Shown here one piece after another: positions 8,675-16,971 of a stretch of DNA of 64,000 bases. Below the pieces are notes generated by a model. The model was given only the letters and a program-made list of their open reading frames with translations. It had not been told where the DNA came from and did not search any database. Numbering within the stretch: the stretch's first letter is position 1; each line of letters begins with the position of its first letter. The translations under genes and the position numbers were made by a program. The DNA comes from Laspinema sp. D2d (lineage in GTDB: Bacteria; Cyanobacteriota; Cyanobacteriia; Cyanobacteriales; Laspinemataceae): positions 41,068 through 105,067 of the forward strand of contig NZ_JAMXFC010000022.1 in NCBI RefSeq assembly GCF_025370755.1, in the 5' to 3' direction.

Positions 8675-9970
8675 CTAGAAAATAAAGATGATTTTCAACT
8701 GCCATGCTTTACCTTGGCGGTGGATTTCGATTTGGCGAATGAATTCCCGAAAGTAAAATCGCCGTTCGGTTTCGGATAAATCCAGCCAAAATTGAGGGAG
8801 AGAAACAGCTTGGGCGGTTTCGCGCAAGTTGACGGGGGGGAGTTGTGCGAGTTGACTTTGGAGTTCAGAAATTTCTGTACTGAGTTTGTAACGGCGCAGA
8901 TCGGCAGTTTCGGGATCTAAAATCCCGTCTTGGCGCAGTTGTGGGAGTTGGGTGAGAATTTGTTGCTTGGTTGCGATCGCCTCTTGAATCTGCTGTTTAA
9001 CGCTGCCAATTTGACCCATTTCTAATCCCGCAACGGCGCGCGGCAACTCCTGACACACTTGAGCGATCGCCTGCTGTAAAATCGCTTCATAAGGAATCGC
9101 CCTACATTTCGGGTGTCGCACACAGTTTGTCGGACGCAAATATAAATACTCCCGCTTCCCCTGATGCGCCTTCGCTTGAGAAATAGCCATTGAGCAATAG
9201 CATTCCCCACAGACAACTAAACCCGCTAAAGAACGGGAGGCACTGGCGGTTCGAGGCGGCATTCGTTGATTCCGGCGCAGGAGACGATCCACTTGTGCCG
9301 CTTCCTCTCGGGAGACGATCGCTACATGAGTATTAGACAGCACTAACCCATTTTTATACGCTAAATCTCCCCGATAGGTGGGATTGGTTAACCATCGCCT
9401 CCCGGTTGTGACCGAAATTTTTTTGCTGTGTTTTCGCTCTAAATAGCGCACAGCACCGCGCAAAGACCCGTAGAGAAGAAATTGTTCAAAAAAGTCTTTA
9501 ACCATAGCCGCAGCAGCGCGATCGAGGGCATAGCGGTCCTTACCGCGTCGATATCCAAAGGGTGCTTTTCCCGGTGGGGGAATCGATTGCAGGCGATTTT
9601 TAGCGTGTCCTTTGCGAATTTGGCGCGATCGTTGGACGCTTTCAATTTCTGATAGCAGTTTCAATAGTTCGCTGCGGGTGAGGGGGGTATCTAGGGTAGA
9701 TGTGGCATTTTCAGTGGCTACAATTTGGATGTGGCGTTCTTCCAATTCTGCCATGCGATCGCAGACTTCTCGAACGGAGTCTCCCAGTTCTTCGATGCGC
9801 CGAATTAACAAATAATCGGCGGTTTCTTCTTGGCAATCTTTCAGGAGTTGTTGCAGGTGAGAACGAGTTCCTAAATCTCGATACACGCGATCGACTTCCC
9901 ATCCCCAAATTGCTGGATCACTGGGCGATTCTAATAGGGGGTCACTATATAAATAGGCAATAATTTTCAT
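8675..9970 (-). CDS. Serine recombinase family protein, XisF-like
   Basis: 431 aa in the order expected for large serine recombinases. Residues 1-110 are a resolvase-like domain, about 135-235 a recombinase domain (PPPGKAPFGYRRGKDRYALD), and about 255-305 a zinc ribbon (CGECYCSMAI...NCVRHPKC). A coiled coil follows (QQIQEAIATKQQILTQL). It resembles the fdxN-element recombinase XisF and its many cyanobacterial paralogs. The N-terminus reads IIAYLYSDP where active resolvases have YxRVS, and RRIEELGDS where they have DRLxR, so key arginines are shifted or missing. Its ATG abuts the stop codon of the VOC gene upstream with no gap, indicating a two-gene unit. Confidence 0.82.
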   Translation of the reverse strand: MKIIAYLYSDPLLESPSDPAIWGWEVDRVYRDLGTRSHLQQLLKDCQEETADYLLIRRIEELGDSVREVCDRMAELEERHIQIVATENATSTLDTPLTRSELLKLLSEIESVQRSRQIRKGHAKNRLQSIPPPGKAPFGYRRGKDRYALDRAAAAMVKDFFEQFLLYGSLRGAVRYLERKHSKKISVTTGRRWLTNPTYRGDLAYKNGLVLSNTHVAIVSREEAAQVDRLLRRNQRMPPRTASASRSLAGLVVCGECYCSMAISQAKAHQGKREYLYLRPTNCVRHPKCRAIPYEAILQQAIAQVCQELPRAVAGLEMGQIGSVKQQIQEAIATKQQILTQLPQLRQDGILDPETADLRRYKLSTEISELQSQLAQLPPVNLRETAQAVSLPQFWLDLSETERRFYFREFIRQIEIHRQGKAWQLKIIFIF

Positions 9971-10333
9971 TTACACCTGAGTCAATTCAATCACGTTCCC
10001 ATCAGGGTCTTGGGTAAATAATGCCGCCCGTCCAGAGGCACTCATTTGAATTAAACAGTTATGGGCGAGTAGATGAGTTTTGGCGGCTTCTAAGTTAGTG
10101 ACTCCCAAGGCAAAATGAGGATTCCGACCCAGTTTTTCCCGGTTATTTGGGACCAAATTGAGGGTTTCATCGACAATTAAATGCAGTTGAATCGGCCCAA
10201 TTTGATACCAGACTCCGGCATAGCTAAAAGGGCGATCGACTTTTTTGAGTCCAAGGACGTTACTATAAAACTGTTCAGCCCGATGTAGGTCAGAAACTAA
10301 GATAGCAGTATGCAGATAAGGGGTAATTTCCAT
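9971..10333 (-). CDS. VOC (glyoxalase/bleomycin-resistance fold) family protein
   Basis: 120 aa forming one VOC module made of two beta-alpha-beta-beta-beta repeats. The first is HTAILVSDLHRAEQFYSNVLGLKKV and the second is HFALGVTNLEAAKTHLLAHN, ending in the typical FTQDPDGNVIEL. Candidate metal ligands are H8, H52 (IQLHLIV), H73 and E116. The family includes glyoxalase I, dioxygenases and resistance proteins; the substrate cannot be predicted. It is directly followed by the recombinase gene on the same strand, an unusual partner that may simply reflect shared transcription. Confidence 0.85.
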   Translation of the reverse strand: MEITPYLHTAILVSDLHRAEQFYSNVLGLKKVDRPFSYAGVWYQIGPIQLHLIVDETLNLVPNNREKLGRNPHFALGVTNLEAAKTHLLAHNCLIQMSASGRAALFTQDPDGNVIELTQV

Positions 10334-10378
10334 ATTTATGATAAAACAAAGTGAGTTTGTCCTTTATTTTAGAGTTTT

Positions 10379-10645
10379 ATGTCACAAGAACCGACTTTGA
10401 ATCCTTGGAATTATAAACCCTGGTGGTGTCAGCCTTGGTCAATTTTGTTAACGGGAGTTACGTTGATTGTGGGCAGTTGGCTGGTGTTTCACAAACTTTG
10501 GGTAACGGCGATCGTGGCGGTCCCTTTGGTGGCGTGGATGGGGTTTTTCTTATTAATTTGGCCGAGATTGATGATTGAAAGTGGGATTTTGGAGCGTTAC
10601 GAAGCTCAATTCAGAGCAGGGGGAACAGGTGAGAAGGAGGGATAG
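10379..10645 (+). CDS. Small membrane protein, DUF6737-like
   Basis: 88 aa with two hydrophobic segments (about 22-40, SILLTGVTLIVGSWLVFH, and about 45-65, VTAIVAVPLVAWMGFFLLIW). It is preceded by the aromatic block NPWNYKPWWCQPW. This layout matches a small conserved cyanobacterial membrane family that I believe is DUF6737. It is divergent from the VOC gene, sharing a 45-bp promoter region. Function unknown. Confidence 0.75.
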   Translation: MSQEPTLNPWNYKPWWCQPWSILLTGVTLIVGSWLVFHKLWVTAIVAVPLVAWMGFFLLIWPRLMIESGILERYEAQFRAGGTGEKEG

Positions 10646-11033
10646 GGAGGGTCATTGGTTTTAACTCTCTATCATAACTCAGGAATTTTGTCAAGTTTTT
10701 GATAGGGTTAGGTGGGCCGATCGCCCTCGGTGGGGGACGGTCCTTGATGGAGAGATAGGCACTTTTGAGAAATTGCCCCTATCTCTTCATCGCCGAAGTG
10801 ATTTGCTCTAAAAAAAAGGGAAAAATTATCTAAGGAGTTCTGAGCAAGTGCAGTCGCCTACAATACATTTATCTTAACTTTCTAGCGGTCTTAATTTTGT
10901 TTTAATAATTTATAGAGCGATTTCGTCGCAGTGAGTGTAGGAGTCTGATTTCCCAGCCGAGTGGCTTGGAGAACGCGAAGAGTGCATCTACGGGGACTCC
11001 CTCAAAGGTCAGAACAGTGAAGGAAACAGATAT
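10646..11033. other. Intergenic region with one imperfect stem-loop
   Basis: No gene seen. GAGATAGG near 10751 and CCTATCTC near 10780 form an imperfect stem. A candidate -10 element TACAAT at about 10859 may serve the hydrolase operon downstream. Confidence 0.4.
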
Positions 11034-11840
11034 ATGTTGCTTACGACTAGCATCCTTGCTCGAAATAACGTGAATCTGGTGGGTCAGGGTACTGAAACGA
11101 TGATTTTTGCCCACGGTTTTGGAACGGATCAAACCGCGTGGGGTAAGCAAGTCAAGGTATTTGAACCCAATTATCGAATTGTCTTATTTGATTTAGTGGG
11201 CTGTGGCAACTCGGATTTATCCGCCTATAGTCCGCGTCGCTACAGCAGTTTGCACAGCTATGCTGAGGACTTACTGGATTTGTGCCACGAGCTCAAACTC
11301 CAAAACTGTATTTTTGTGGGTCATTCCGTCAGTGGGATGGTGGGGATACTGGCGGCCTTATCAGAACCGAAACGCTTTAAACAATTGATTTTATTAAATC
11401 CATCTCCCCGCTATTTGAACGATCAGGGATATAGGGGGGGATTTGAGCAAGCGGATCTCGATGGGGTGTATGGGGCGATGTCCTCAAATTATCACGCGTG
11501 GGCCAGTGGGTTTGCGGAATTGATGATGGGGAACAGAGACAAACCGGAACTGGCAATCAATTTTGCCCAAAACCTCTTAGCGATGCGTCCGGATATTGCT
11601 TTAAGCATTGCCAAAACAATTTTTCAGTCGGACCACCGGGGGGACTTATCGCGGGTGCAAGTTCCCACGGTGATTCTCCAGTCTACCCATGATCCGGCAG
11701 TACCGGCAGTCGTGGGGGAGTACCTGTCCGAAAAAATTCCCAATAGCCGACTGATTCCTATCAAGTCAGAGGGACACTTCCCCCACTTAAGCACACCAGA
11801 GACCGTATCGAGGGCGATCGCATCATGTTTGTCCAATTGA
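11034..11840 (+). CDS. RsbQ-like alpha/beta hydrolase
   Basis: 268 aa. It resembles Bacillus RsbQ along its length: an N-terminal ILARNNVNLVGQGT block, HGFGTDQTAWG as oxyanion region, VGCGNSDLSAY, and the nucleophile elbow VGHSVSG. The triad is S98, D220 (STHDPAVP) and H248 (EGHFPHLS). RsbQ and the plant receptors KAI2/D14 are family relatives that bind and may hydrolyse a small ligand. The gene overlaps the start of the GGDEF/EAL gene by 16 nt, suggesting translational coupling. By analogy with RsbQ-RsbP it probably senses a small molecule for its PAS-containing partner. Its ligand is unknown. Confidence 0.85.
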   Translation: MLLTTSILARNNVNLVGQGTETMIFAHGFGTDQTAWGKQVKVFEPNYRIVLFDLVGCGNSDLSAYSPRRYSSLHSYAEDLLDLCHELKLQNCIFVGHSVSGMVGILAALSEPKRFKQLILLNPSPRYLNDQGYRGGFEQADLDGVYGAMSSNYHAWASGFAELMMGNRDKPELAINFAQNLLAMRPDIALSIAKTIFQSDHRGDLSRVQVPTVILQSTHDPAVPAVVGEYLSEKIPNSRLIPIKSEGHFPHLSTPETVSRAIASCLSN

Positions 11841-14581
11841 CTCGGTTTTCTCAGTTTTCTCGGTTGACTCAGTGGACTGAGTTAACTCAGTTTTCTCGGT
11901 TGACTCAGTTAACTCAGCTTACTTATCCGGAACAACTACGTCCAGACCGCTTGCCCCGATTTACGTCCAGGGTTTGGGCGTCGATTCTGGTTTTGTTGGT
12001 GCTGGGATGGCTACTCGGATGGACTCCGGTTTGGCCCGTCGCCTTAGCCCTCTTGACGGTGGGAATTTTTCGCCCCCTATTGGCTGTTCCGGTCTCAATT
12101 CTAGGAATCAGTTTAGTGTCTTTTTTAGACCTCCAACCCGGTGAGGGGGTGTTTGCCTATAGCTACGGTGTAGCCTTGGTGGGGGTGGCTTTTCTGGGGG
12201 TAGGACTGGGGAAATTTTTGCGCCAGGTGGAGTGGCAATTGGCGTTGCAATCGATGCAACTCCAGTTGGCTGAAGATCAGGCGGTAGGGACTCCGGAAAC
12301 GGTTTTGAGTCAGACTTTAAGCTTGCTGATGACTCTCGTCGATGCCGATGGGGCGATCGCCTTGCGACAAGTGGATGAAGTCACCGCTGAGGCGGTTGTC
12401 TGTCTGCCGCAAACGGTGTTAGCCGATAAATTTACCTCTCCCCAACTGTTTGCCGAGGCGATCGCCTTGAATCGCTGCTTGTATTATCAGAACTATCCCC
12501 ACCACCCGGGGGCAATTCGCGGTTTAATTGCTGCCGGTACAAAATCTTTGGCCGTTTTGCCCTTGCAACCTACCGTGAGGGAGGGGGCAGAGGGCCTCTG
12601 CGGGGGCATTTTAATCATTTGGTCTCGCAACGTTACCCTCACACCGGATCTACAACGCTGTCTGGAATCCCTGCGTGGGGAACTGCGAATGTTACTCCAG
12701 TTTCAAGACACAACTTGGCGATTGGAACGGACGACCATCCGCCTCGGGGCGATTCTGGAAACGATTCCCCAAGGGGTGATTTTTGTCGATGATCGCGGGG
12801 AACAGAGTTGGTTGAATCCGAGTGCAGCGCAACACCTAAATTTGCAGTCTGGAGAGGTTAAACCGTTAGAAATCGCCCTCGCAATGGCGAAGTTACGAGC
12901 CAATGCGGAGAATCAGGAAGCCCTATGCGCACAAGCGGCCAAACTGTTCCAAGAACCGGGGATGGAGATTCGGAATTGGCAGTGGGTTTTTACAAAACCA
13001 GAACGTAAAGTGTTGAGCATATCCATTACGGCGACTCGGATTCGTAATGTTCCCGGTCGGCTATGGGTGATTGATGATATCACCGATCGCTATTGGTTAC
13101 AGCAGGCATTGTTAGACCGCTCTCAGGATTTAGCGCAAGCTAATGAAGACCTTCATGAAGCAGCAATCCAACAATCTTTGTTATATCGACAACTGCGGAT
13201 CGCCAATGCGGAACTGGAAAAGTTAGCGACAACTGACGGATTAACTCAAATTGCTAATCGGCGCATTTTTGATACGGTATTGGCACAGGAATGGAAGCGA
13301 TTAATGCGATCGCAATCTCCCCTCTCTGTGATTTTGATTGATGTAGACTTTTTCAAACGGTATAACGATACTTACGGACATCAAGCTGGGGATGAATGTC
13401 TAAAGAAAATTGCCCAGGCTATCGCTTCAGTGGTGAAACGTCAAGGGGATTTAGTGGCCCGCTATGGCGGGGAAGAATTTGTAGTGATCTTACCGGCAAC
13501 CGATGGACCGGGGGCAGTGCGAGTGGCGGAAGAAATTCGAGTAGCGGTGGCAGAAGCTAATCTGGAACATAAGACCTCTACGGTACGAGAAATCGTCAGT
13601 CTGAGCCAGGGAATTGCTACTTTGATCCCGCGACTGAATACCAGCGCTGATGAACTGATTGCCGCTGCGGATGAAGCGTTGTATTACGCCAAAAATCGAG
13701 GTCGCGATCGCTATGTTGTGTTTGATCGCAAAATGCAAGATCGATCGCTGGCGATCATCCAAGTGGAAAAGGATTTACGCCTTGCCATTGAGCGCGAAGA
13801 ATTTTGCTTACACTACCAGCCGATCGTCTCCCTGATTAATGGAGAAATTGTCGGCTTTGAGGCATTAATCCGGTGGAATCATCCGGAACGGGGCCTAGTT
13901 TCTCCTGCCGAATTTATTCCCATCGCTGAACAAACGGGCCTAATTACCTCAATGAGTTGGTGGATTTTCCAGGCGGCTTGCTGCCAGTTACGGGAGTGGC
14001 AATTGCGCTTCCCTTATTATCACCGTTTGACCATGAGTATTAATCTCTCTGGGAAGCAGCTCGAACAATTGGGGATGGTGGAGCGTTTGGACCGAATTTT
14101 GAAAGAAGTCGGAGTCGAGGCTACTTCGATTAAGCTGGAAATTACGGAAACTTCCTTAAAGGAAACCCCGGCTTTAATGACCCTTCTCAACCAGCTTAAG
14201 GCGATGGGATTTCAGTTGGCGATCGATGATTTTGGAACGGGATATTCTTCCCTGAGTCGTCTGCATCAGTTTCCCATTGACACTTTAAAAATTGACCGCT
14301 CTTTTATCCACCAAATGAGCCGAAATCCCAAGGGATTAGCGATTGTAGAAGCGATCGTTATTTTAGCGCAACATACCCAGATTTCTATCATTTCTGAAGG
14401 CATCGAAACCATTGCCCAACTCGAACAGTTACAAAATCTAAACTGCGAATTTGGGCAGGGATATTTGTTCTCTAAACCCCTAGACCCTAACGCCGCCTAT
14501 GCCCTTCTGGCAGAAAATGTTACCCCCCCGAGTTTAAACTGCATATCTCTACCTTTTTGTCAATCCCCTAACGGAGGATAA
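11825..14581 (+). CDS. Membrane PAS-GGDEF-EAL cyclic-di-GMP protein
   Basis: 918 aa. Order: a Thr/Gln-rich repeat tail (1-35, LTRFSQFSRLTQ...), about three membrane helices (about 48-125), a GAF-like region (about 155-290), a PAS domain (about 300-415), GGDEF (about 470-630) and EAL (about 645-895). The diguanylate cyclase motif is GGEEF, preceded by the inhibitory I-site RQGD five residues upstream. The phosphodiesterase motifs EALIRW, DDFGTGYSSL and EGIET are intact, so both activities are possible. It overlaps the RsbQ-like gene upstream, its likely input partner. The real start could be internal because the first 35 codons are low-complexity. Confidence 0.9.
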   Translation: MFVQLTRFSQFSRLTQWTELTQFSRLTQLTQLTYPEQLRPDRLPRFTSRVWASILVLLVLGWLLGWTPVWPVALALLTVGIFRPLLAVPVSILGISLVSFLDLQPGEGVFAYSYGVALVGVAFLGVGLGKFLRQVEWQLALQSMQLQLAEDQAVGTPETVLSQTLSLLMTLVDADGAIALRQVDEVTAEAVVCLPQTVLADKFTSPQLFAEAIALNRCLYYQNYPHHPGAIRGLIAAGTKSLAVLPLQPTVREGAEGLCGGILIIWSRNVTLTPDLQRCLESLRGELRMLLQFQDTTWRLERTTIRLGAILETIPQGVIFVDDRGEQSWLNPSAAQHLNLQSGEVKPLEIALAMAKLRANAENQEALCAQAAKLFQEPGMEIRNWQWVFTKPERKVLSISITATRIRNVPGRLWVIDDITDRYWLQQALLDRSQDLAQANEDLHEAAIQQSLLYRQLRIANAELEKLATTDGLTQIANRRIFDTVLAQEWKRLMRSQSPLSVILIDVDFFKRYNDTYGHQAGDECLKKIAQAIASVVKRQGDLVARYGGEEFVVILPATDGPGAVRVAEEIRVAVAEANLEHKTSTVREIVSLSQGIATLIPRLNTSADELIAAADEALYYAKNRGRDRYVVFDRKMQDRSLAIIQVEKDLRLAIEREEFCLHYQPIVSLINGEIVGFEALIRWNHPERGLVSPAEFIPIAEQTGLITSMSWWIFQAACCQLREWQLRFPYYHRLTMSINLSGKQLEQLGMVERLDRILKEVGVEATSIKLEITETSLKETPALMTLLNQLKAMGFQLAIDDFGTGYSSLSRLHQFPIDTLKIDRSFIHQMSRNPKGLAIVEAIVILAQHTQISIISEGIETIAQLEQLQNLNCEFGQGYLFSKPLDPNAAYALLAENVTPPSLNCISLPFCQSPNGG

Positions 14582-14717
14582 ATGGGAGGGGAGTACAGAA
14601 GAAAAAACAAGTCTAAAAAAGAATTGAATCTGGGTAGCTTCTAGAAGGAAACACTTTGTACAATCAAGGGTGAGTTGTTATAGCAATACGGACCCCCTGT
14701 GGGAGAGCGAAATCCAG

Positions 14718-16862
14718 ATGAAGCCCCTCTTTTGCAGTAAAGGACATGATAATTTCCCCGGAAGTCGCTTTTGCCAGTCCTGTGGCGAACCTTTAAAGGT
14801 GCTAGGCGCGGAGGGAATCTCCATAGGAGCCATTTCTGCGGGAACCATTGTGGGCGATCGCTACCGACTGGTGCGAGAACTCGGTCATGGGGGCTTCGGA
14901 CGCACTTATCTGGCTGAAGATATCAATCGTTTTAACGAACGGTGCGTTCTTAAAGAATTTGCCCCCAAGGTTCAAGGCACTTACGCCCAACAAAAAGCCG
15001 AGGAACTCTTCGCCAGGGAAGCCGGTGTTCTCTACCAACTCCAACACCCGCAGATTCCGAAATTCCGGGAACTGTGCCGATCGCCCATTGAGGGTCGCAG
15101 TCGGTTGTTTTTGGTGCAAGATTACGTTCCGGGTCAAAACTACCGGGTATTGCTCTCCCAACGCCGTCAGCAAGGGCAGAAATTCACCGTTGCCGAGGTG
15201 ACGCAGTTACTCCAACAACTGTTACCTGTTTTGGATTACATCCACTCGCGCCGGGTGATTCATCGGGATATCTCCCCCGATAATCTGATTTTCAGGAATT
15301 TGGATCAGTTGCCGGTTTTGATTGATTTTGGTGGGGTCAAGCAAGTAGCGGCCCAGGTGGAGTCCCAAGTCATGAGTCCCTCAGTGACGAGTCCTCCCAT
15401 GCCGGTTGCCACCCGTCTGGGTAAGGTGGGATATGCACCGGAAGAACAGATGATGTTGGGACAAGTCTATCCCCACAGTGATTTATATGCCCTTGGGGTA
15501 ACGGTTTTGGTCTTGTTGACCGGGGAAGAACCCCAGCCCTTTTTTGATCCCCAGGAGTTGAATTGGGGAGAGGGTGGACTTGGGGAGATGCCACGGGGTT
15601 TGCAACAGGTCCTGAAAAAAATGTTGGCCCGTCGGGTGGGCGATCGCTTCCAAAGCGCAATTCAGGTTTTACAGGCGATCGCTGAGGTCCAATCCCCAGG
15701 CACTCTAGGGCCCCAGTCTCAACCTCCGGCCCCCCCGACCCGGCCCACTTCTGTCCCACCCGGGACGGTGTTTCCCACGGAATTCCCCCCGGAGAACCTT
15801 TCTTTGGCTAAAAATATCAATTCGGGGTCATTATCTCCCTTCCCCGCATCGGTGGCAGAAATGACGGGGACTGCGGCCATTACTGCAATTCCCCAGTCTC
15901 GCCTCGGGCGACTGCCTTGGTGGGGTACGCTCTTATTGGTGATGATGTTAGTTGTGGGTGCCGGGAGTCTGGGTTGGTGGGGTGGCAGACAGTGGGTGAA
16001 ATATAATCCGATGCAACCGACGGGCTCTGCTGAGAAACCGGATTTATTTGAAGATGTTGATCCAGATTTAGCGGAATTTTCCTCCCGTTATTCTCCCGAG
16101 GAATTTAAGCGAAAAGAAGCCCTACGCGATCGCCGAGAGCAACTGGGGATTTCCTATCAATTTTATGTGAATCTGGTTAATGAAGCCTTTTATGAACGAT
16201 ATCCCAGCCAACGGGAGGTTATTTTAAGTTATGAACCCGTAGATGAACTGTGGCGATCGCGTTGGGATGAATTAGCCGCTGAACTGTTGGATTATTTAGC
16301 GACGTTAAGTGACCAAGCGCGCCGGGGTTTGGGGACTTATGATCACCAACAGCGCGATCGGGTATCAATGGCGGTGAATCGATTACAACTAAGTAGCCGC
16401 GCACTTTATGATTTAGCCGATGCTCAATTTTTTCATCAATTTCCTGAACAGCAAGGGGTCGAGTTTATTAATCAACCCGTCGGCCAAATTTGGCACGCGA
16501 TCGTTGCCGATCAACTCACCGCCTTACAAGAAGGAAAAACCTTAGAAACCATTCAATTCTCCCACGGTCAATTTCGGCATCAGGTTACAGGAACCCTCGC
16601 CCCTGGTGCAGGAAAAGCCTATACGGCCTATCTATCCAAAGGTCAAATTCTTCGCTTATCTTTGCAAGCCAATCGTAATCTACAAATCTCTCTTTATCCG
16701 CCAACCAGTACAACAGACCCCCTCTTGGAAGATTCTTCAGAACAGTCTTGGAGTGGTGTTTTACCCGAATCGGGCTATTATGAAATTATTGTCATATCCA
16801 ATGAGAAAGAGTCTGCATCCTATCAACTCAATCTCGCTGCCGATCGCGTGACTTCAGAGTAA
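14718..16862 (+). CDS. Ser/Thr protein kinase with N-terminal zinc ribbon
   Basis: 714 aa. A zinc ribbon (CSKGHDNFPGSRFCQSCG, residues 5-22) precedes a Hanks-type kinase domain (about 45-320). The kinase has a glycine loop LGHGGFGRTYLAED, lysine in CVLKEF, catalytic loop HRDISPDNL (HRD with Ser where Lys or Leu is commoner) and DFGGVK. A proline-rich linker, one membrane helix (about 410-430, WGTLLLVMMLVVGAGSLGWW), an extracytoplasmic helical region and a beta-rich end resembling a PPC domain follow. The ATG at 14718 starts just before the zinc ribbon and is preferred over 14670. This domain plan is common in cyanobacteria; substrate unknown. Confidence 0.9.
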   Translation: MKPLFCSKGHDNFPGSRFCQSCGEPLKVLGAEGISIGAISAGTIVGDRYRLVRELGHGGFGRTYLAEDINRFNERCVLKEFAPKVQGTYAQQKAEELFAREAGVLYQLQHPQIPKFRELCRSPIEGRSRLFLVQDYVPGQNYRVLLSQRRQQGQKFTVAEVTQLLQQLLPVLDYIHSRRVIHRDISPDNLIFRNLDQLPVLIDFGGVKQVAAQVESQVMSPSVTSPPMPVATRLGKVGYAPEEQMMLGQVYPHSDLYALGVTVLVLLTGEEPQPFFDPQELNWGEGGLGEMPRGLQQVLKKMLARRVGDRFQSAIQVLQAIAEVQSPGTLGPQSQPPAPPTRPTSVPPGTVFPTEFPPENLSLAKNINSGSLSPFPASVAEMTGTAAITAIPQSRLGRLPWWGTLLLVMMLVVGAGSLGWWGGRQWVKYNPMQPTGSAEKPDLFEDVDPDLAEFSSRYSPEEFKRKEALRDRREQLGISYQFYVNLVNEAFYERYPSQREVILSYEPVDELWRSRWDELAAELLDYLATLSDQARRGLGTYDHQQRDRVSMAVNRLQLSSRALYDLADAQFFHQFPEQQGVEFINQPVGQIWHAIVADQLTALQEGKTLETIQFSHGQFRHQVTGTLAPGAGKAYTAYLSKGQILRLSLQANRNLQISLYPPTSTTDPLLEDSSEQSWSGVLPESGYYEIIVISNEKESASYQLNLAADRVTSE

Positions 16863-16971
16863 TATCCTGTTCCGGGGTGAGCCATATTGATTAAACCGAT
16901 TGCCAAATTCTGAAAAGCTGATTGGTGTTTTTAAGGGGGTGGGGGAATCAATCGGTTATTTGGCAAGCGCT

